From: Ruminococcus flavefaciens
Lineage (GTDB): Bacteria > Bacillota > Clostridia > Oscillospirales > Ruminococcaceae
Length of the DNA: 17,903 bases
Direction of reading: 5' to 3'
Assembly: GCA_002310115.1 (NCBI GenBank)
Contig: DBYI01000058.1
Location: 1 to 17,903 of the forward strand
Within the stretch, counting starts at the first letter, position 1, and each line of letters opens with the position of its first letter. Below, one piece after another: positions 15,554-17,903 of this stretch. The translations under genes were made by a program, and so were the position numbers. The notes under the pieces were generated by a model. The model saw nothing but the letters and a program-made list of their open reading frames with translations, did no database searches and was not told the origin of the DNA.

Positions 15554-15640
15554 GGGTAAGTGTGCCGAATTGGTGAAGGCAGCGGACTGTAAATCCGTGA
15601 CATAGAAACGCTGTAGGTTCGAGTCCTACCTTACCCACCA
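15554..15640 (+). tRNA. tRNA-Tyr (anticodon GTA), copy 1
   Basis: Acceptor GGGTAAG (15554-15560) pairs with CTTACCC (15630-15636), CCA encoded at 15638-15640. Anticodon GTA at 15589-15591 in loop CTGTAAA. Long variable arm as in bacterial tRNA-Tyr; T-loop TTCGAGT. D-stem GCC/GGC. Confidence 0.93.
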
Positions 15641-15649
15641 ACATAATAT

Positions 15650-15726
15650 GGCGGATTCGTCTAATAGGTCAGGACAAGAGGCTTTCAATCTCTAAATGCC
15701 GGGTTCGAACCCCGCATCCGTCACCA
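15650..15726 (+). tRNA. tRNA-Glu (anticodon TTC)
   Basis: Acceptor GGCGGAT (15650-15656) with ATCCGTC (15716-15722), CCA 15724-15726. Anticodon loop CTTTCAA gives TTC at 15684-15686. T-loop TTCGAAC; the pair closing the T-stem (49-65) appears to be a C-C mismatch. Confidence 0.9.
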
Positions 15727-15801
15727 GGTAGTCGTCGTCTAATGGCAGGACGTCAGATTGTGACTCTGAAAATAGGGGTTCGATTCCCTTCGACCACCCC
15801 A
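15727..15801 (+). tRNA. tRNA-His (anticodon GTG)
   Basis: Starts directly after the CCA of the preceding tRNA. Anticodon loop TTGTGAC gives GTG. The 3' end CGACCAC-C-CCA has C73 opposite an extra 5' G (15727), the G-1 identity feature of tRNA-His. The acceptor stem has one A-C mismatch (position 3-70). Confidence 0.85.
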
Positions 15802-15804
15802 CAT

Positions 15805-15890
15805 GGGTAAGTATGCATAGTGGCGATTGCAGCGGACTGTAAATCCGTGACTTTGATACAACGTAGGTTCAACTCCTACCTTGCCCACCA
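15805..15890 (+). tRNA. tRNA-Tyr (anticodon GTA), copy 2
   Basis: Acceptor GGGTAAG (15805-15811) with CTTGCCC (15880-15886, one T-G wobble), CCA 15888-15890. Same anticodon arm as copy 1. The D-stem is GCA/TGC instead of GCC/GGC, a paired change that preserves the stem. T-loop TTCAACT; diverged variable arm. Confidence 0.88.
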
Positions 15891-15893
15891 TAT

Positions 15894-15970
15894 GGCGGAT
15901 TCGTCTAACAGGTCAGGACGAGAGGCTCTCAATCTCTAAATGTCGGGTTCGACCCCTGCATCCGTCACCA
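15894..15970 (+). tRNA. tRNA-Glu (anticodon CTC)
   Basis: Acceptor GGCGGAT (15894-15900) with ATCCGTC, CCA 15968-15970. Anticodon loop CTCTCAA gives CTC at 15928-15930. Highly similar to the TTC copy at 15650, differing in the wobble base and a few loop and stem positions; T-stem has one mismatch. Confidence 0.87.
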
Positions 15971-15972
15971 AT

Positions 15973-16067
15973 GGTCGCATAAGCCTAACTGGTAAGGCAG
16001 CGGTTTGCTAAACCGTGAGTAATCGGAATAATCCGATGTCTGAGTTCAAGTCTCAGTGTGACCGCCA
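15973..16067 (+). tRNA. tRNA-Ser (anticodon GCT)
   Basis: Acceptor GGTCGCA (15973-15979) with TGTGACC (16057-16063), G73 and CCA 16065-16067. Anticodon loop TTGCTAA gives GCT. Class II with a long, well-paired variable arm (ATCGG/CCGAT), as required for serine identity. Confidence 0.93.
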
Positions 16068-16101
16068 AAAAAGATTTGTCGCATATCTTGCGGTAACTGA
16101 A

Positions 16102-16144
16102 AGCAGCTCCTGTTATGCTTATGAGACAGGAGCTGCTGTTTTTT
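16102..16144 (+). terminator. Terminator of the tRNA array
   Basis: AGCAGCTCCTGT (16102-16113) pairs perfectly with ACAGGAGCTGCT (16126-16137), followed by GTTTTTTT. It may also stop minus-strand transcription from the kptA unit, since only about 100 gene-free bases separate them. Confidence 0.9.
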
Positions 16145-16243
16145 CCATAATATAATGAAATATCCAAATTTTTTTCAAAACCAATTGATCAGGCTTTATC
16201 AGGTATCTTAGGTAGCTTATCAATATAATCCTTAATCTAAATA

Positions 16244-17227
16244 TCAATCAACACAATATACTAAAAAACTTCGCCTTATTCCTCCGACTATTACACGTTC
16301 AGCTTCATATTCCCAGAAATGCAGGATATTATCATCGAAATCCTTTAGAATGCTTTCGCTGTTATACATCTTATCTGCATTCGTGATAAACAGTACTATA
16401 CTGCTTTCCTTTATCCAGCTCAGATCAGTGCTCCAGTCATTGAATATATTGAAGGTAATATTGCTTTTTCTTGAGGAATGATATCCAGTCCGGAAATCAA
16501 TATATCTTTTTTCTTCTTCGCTATATACAGGAAAATGGAGTGCTTCTGCAACAGCATATATCCAGTCCTCATCACTTTTGATTTCTTCACCATTGATCTC
16601 AGCTATAAACGTATCAGATAATCCGCTTTTTATCAGTGCAGACTCTTCTTCACTGATATGCTTTACTGCATTAGTATAGATTATATGTTCACTTGGAGAT
16701 TCATGAATCTGCTTAATAAAATCTTCAAGTTCGTGTGCCATTTCGTCAATATACGGAAGACTTAAGTATACTTGCAGTATCTCACCTACAGGTTCGCATA
16801 TGCCCGTGTCTTTGTCATAAATGCTTTTAGCTGCAATCAGACGAACGATTCGGTCCGTTGAACAGCGTACTCCGAATACATCGTACCCTTGATCAAAAAA
16901 CTCCTGTGGTGCAAACTCGTACCGCCGATCCTCATTTTCATCTTTTGTATAAACACGCGAATATATCTTTTTTACGGCAGTTCTGATATCAGACTCATAA
17001 TAAACATCGTCATTAACAGGGATATTTCTGAGTTTGGGGATCAATTCGCCAACTGCACATTCAAGAGTTATATTCAGAATTTCATTAGCAGGGAACAATT
17101 TCCCAAGAAGCGAAAACTGCATTATACCGTTACAGAAAACAAAGTCGTATTTATCATTAATTCGGTTCCATTCTTTCACTGGTTCAATAACTATCGAAAA
17201 AATGAACGGATCACGTCCTATAAGCAT
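16244..17227 (-). CDS. Putative immunity protein: Imm42-like domain plus barstar-like domain
   Basis: 327 residues, cytoplasmic. The N-terminal part (about 1-175) begins MLIGRDPFIFSIVIEPVKEW and has FPANEILNITL, RRYEFAPQEFFDQGYDVFGV and a strand-helix layout that I recall from the Imm42 immunity family. The C-terminal part (about 205-327; FIAEINGEEIKSDEDWIYAVAEALHFP, DWSTDLSWI, ILHFWEYEAERVIVGG) resembles barstar-type RNase inhibitors. Immunity proteins of these kinds neutralise secreted polymorphic toxins, barstar being specific for barnase-like RNases. The ribosome site GGAGAA is formed by the last codons of kptA, and the ATG is 3 bases after its stop, so the two are translationally coupled. 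No toxin gene lies in the window. Both domain names are from recognition only. Confidence 0.6.
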   Translation of the reverse strand: MLIGRDPFIFSIVIEPVKEWNRINDKYDFVFCNGIMQFSLLGKLFPANEILNITLECAVGELIPKLRNIPVNDDVYYESDIRTAVKKIYSRVYTKDENEDRRYEFAPQEFFDQGYDVFGVRCSTDRIVRLIAAKSIYDKDTGICEPVGEILQVYLSLPYIDEMAHELEDFIKQIHESPSEHIIYTNAVKHISEEESALIKSGLSDTFIAEINGEEIKSDEDWIYAVAEALHFPVYSEEEKRYIDFRTGYHSSRKSNITFNIFNDWSTDLSWIKESSIVLFITNADKMYNSESILKDFDDNILHFWEYEAERVIVGGIRRSFLVYCVD

Positions 17228-17230
17228 TTT

Positions 17231-17884
17231 TTATTCTCCTAATTTATATATCTTATTGCAAATATACTTTACAGGTACTTCTTCTGTACACCATACTTCA
17301 TTCTCGGTAACTCCGAATGTATAGCCGTCATGCACCATTTCTGAAGCTGCTATTTTCAGTATTACAGGTGTCTTATGCCAACGTTCTGCTGATTGCCATG
17401 CTTTGTCTGCATCAGCCTGCATATGTACAGAATGACGCTTCATCTTCTTTATAGCTCCGCTTTCTTCGATAGATTCAAGAGCCTTTGTTGTAGTCCCGTG
17501 ATACAGGAACTCAGGCGGTTCACAGTAATTCAGTTCAGGTTCTACCCCGGGAATTGAATGTCCCTGGCAGCATTTGATTTTCTCATGTTCAGCGTCAAAG
17601 CGGTATCTGCCCTTTTTGTCAGCAGAAACTATGTTTTCCAGCATAGTACGGTCTATATGATATTGACTGTGACTATTAACTCCGCTTATGAGCTGTTCAA
17701 CTGATACCCAGCCGTGTTTGTCCATATCAAGTTTAGCCTTATCAGGCTGATGACGCAGCAGCAGGCAGAGATATTTTGATATTTCGTCCATCTGTTTCAA
17801 AATTATTCTGCATCTCCTTTTTTGTTCTTCATTCAAAATAAGTATCCTGTCGATCTCATCTATATCATATCCAAGTACGATCAT
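17231..17884 (-). CDS. kptA: RNA 2'-phosphotransferase (KptA/Tpt1 family)
   Basis: 217 residues as drawn. The Tpt1/KptA fold is clear: ISKYLCLLLRHQPD (Arg44-His45), HGWVSVEQLI, RYRF (Arg95), QGHS, LYHGT at 127-131, and KRHSVHM (Arg150), covering the Arg-His-Arg-Arg set of the family. These enzymes remove an internal RNA 2'-phosphate using NAD+ through an ADP-ribosyl intermediate; in eukaryotes this ends tRNA splicing, and in bacteria the natural substrate is mostly unknown. The start is uncertain: the ATG at 17884 has no ribosome site and the frame stays open to the window edge. KptA proteins usually begin close to the ISKYL segment; TTG at 17800, 13 bases after an AAGGAG, or ATG at 17791 are alternatives. 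First gene of a coupled pair with the immunity-like gene. Confidence 0.88.
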   Translation of the reverse strand: MIVLGYDIDEIDRILILNEEQKRRCRIILKQMDEISKYLCLLLRHQPDKAKLDMDKHGWVSVEQLISGVNSHSQYHIDRTMLENIVSADKKGRYRFDAEHEKIKCCQGHSIPGVEPELNYCEPPEFLYHGTTTKALESIEESGAIKKMKRHSVHMQADADKAWQSAERWHKTPVILKIAASEMVHDGYTFGVTENEVWCTEEVPVKYICNKIYKLGE

Positions 17885-17903
17885 ACGATGTGCTGCGGAA
17901 CGG

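Noticed and set aside
15097..15603. A 168-codon minus-strand reading frame
   Set aside because: It runs antisense through the XRE gene and into tRNA-Tyr, has no ribosome site and no recognisable domain, and the plus-strand features are clear.
16190..16243. Short minus-strand frame reading IKDYIDKLPKIPDKA after the immunity-like gene
   Set aside because: It looks protein-like, possibly a remnant of a longer C-terminus, but it is only 15 codons, has stops on both sides and no start.

Overview
The window looks like a chromosome segment from a low-GC, cellulosome-type Firmicute, most likely a Ruminococcus or close relative. Three gene bodies carry type-I-like dockerin modules (paired calcium loops of the form GDANGDG or DVNLDG). 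Two of these also have poly-threonine linkers, one has a BspA-type leucine-rich repeat, and the largest ends in an LPQTG wall anchor. Many promoters fit a clear -35 / 17 bp / TATAAT layout, often with an upstream TG. The species assignment is an inference from these traits.

Layout. 1-73: tail of a Thr-rich protein, then two hairpins. 317-2622: three minus-strand housekeeping or accessory genes (GNAT acetyltransferase, small helix-hairpin-helix protein, AlkZ-related protein). 2623-2768: divergent promoters, followed by a plus-strand YjjG/YfnB-like HAD phosphatase. 3654-4756: a leucine-rich-repeat/Thr-linker/dockerin gene broken by a stop and a frameshift. 4781-4947: a gene-free segment that resembles the end of an insertion sequence. 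5156-8017: a secreted 953-residue protein with a mid-protein dockerin, an SH3b-like domain and a conserved C-terminal domain of unknown function. 8136-13379 (minus): a 1747-residue surface protein with an N-terminal dockerin, three C-type-lectin domains, a 30-threonine tract and LPQTG. The two large genes converge on one perfect 14 bp terminator hairpin.

13394-14092 has no convincing protein gene but holds nested inverted repeats. 14093-14779 (minus): an SRAP (YedK/HMCES) protein with a good promoter and a near-consensus LexA-like site at its transcription start. 14981-16144 (plus): a 36-codon gene, a strong terminator, an XRE-family regulator 12 bp ahead of a compact six-tRNA array (Tyr, Glu-UUC, His, Tyr, Glu-CUC, Ser-GCU), then a terminator. 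16244-17884 (minus): kptA (RNA 2'-phosphotransferase), translationally coupled to a protein that looks like an Imm42-type immunity domain fused to a barstar-type RNase-inhibitor domain.

Functional reading. The centre of the window is a surface/cellulosome accessory locus: dockerins would dock to cohesins, and the lectin and SH3b domains could bind glycans or wall. The right end brings together an RNA-processing enzyme, a putative nuclease-toxin immunity protein and a duplicated tRNA array. A tRNA-damage tolerance or inter-bacterial toxin immunity locus is a testable but unproven reading, and is the best candidate here for something undescribed.
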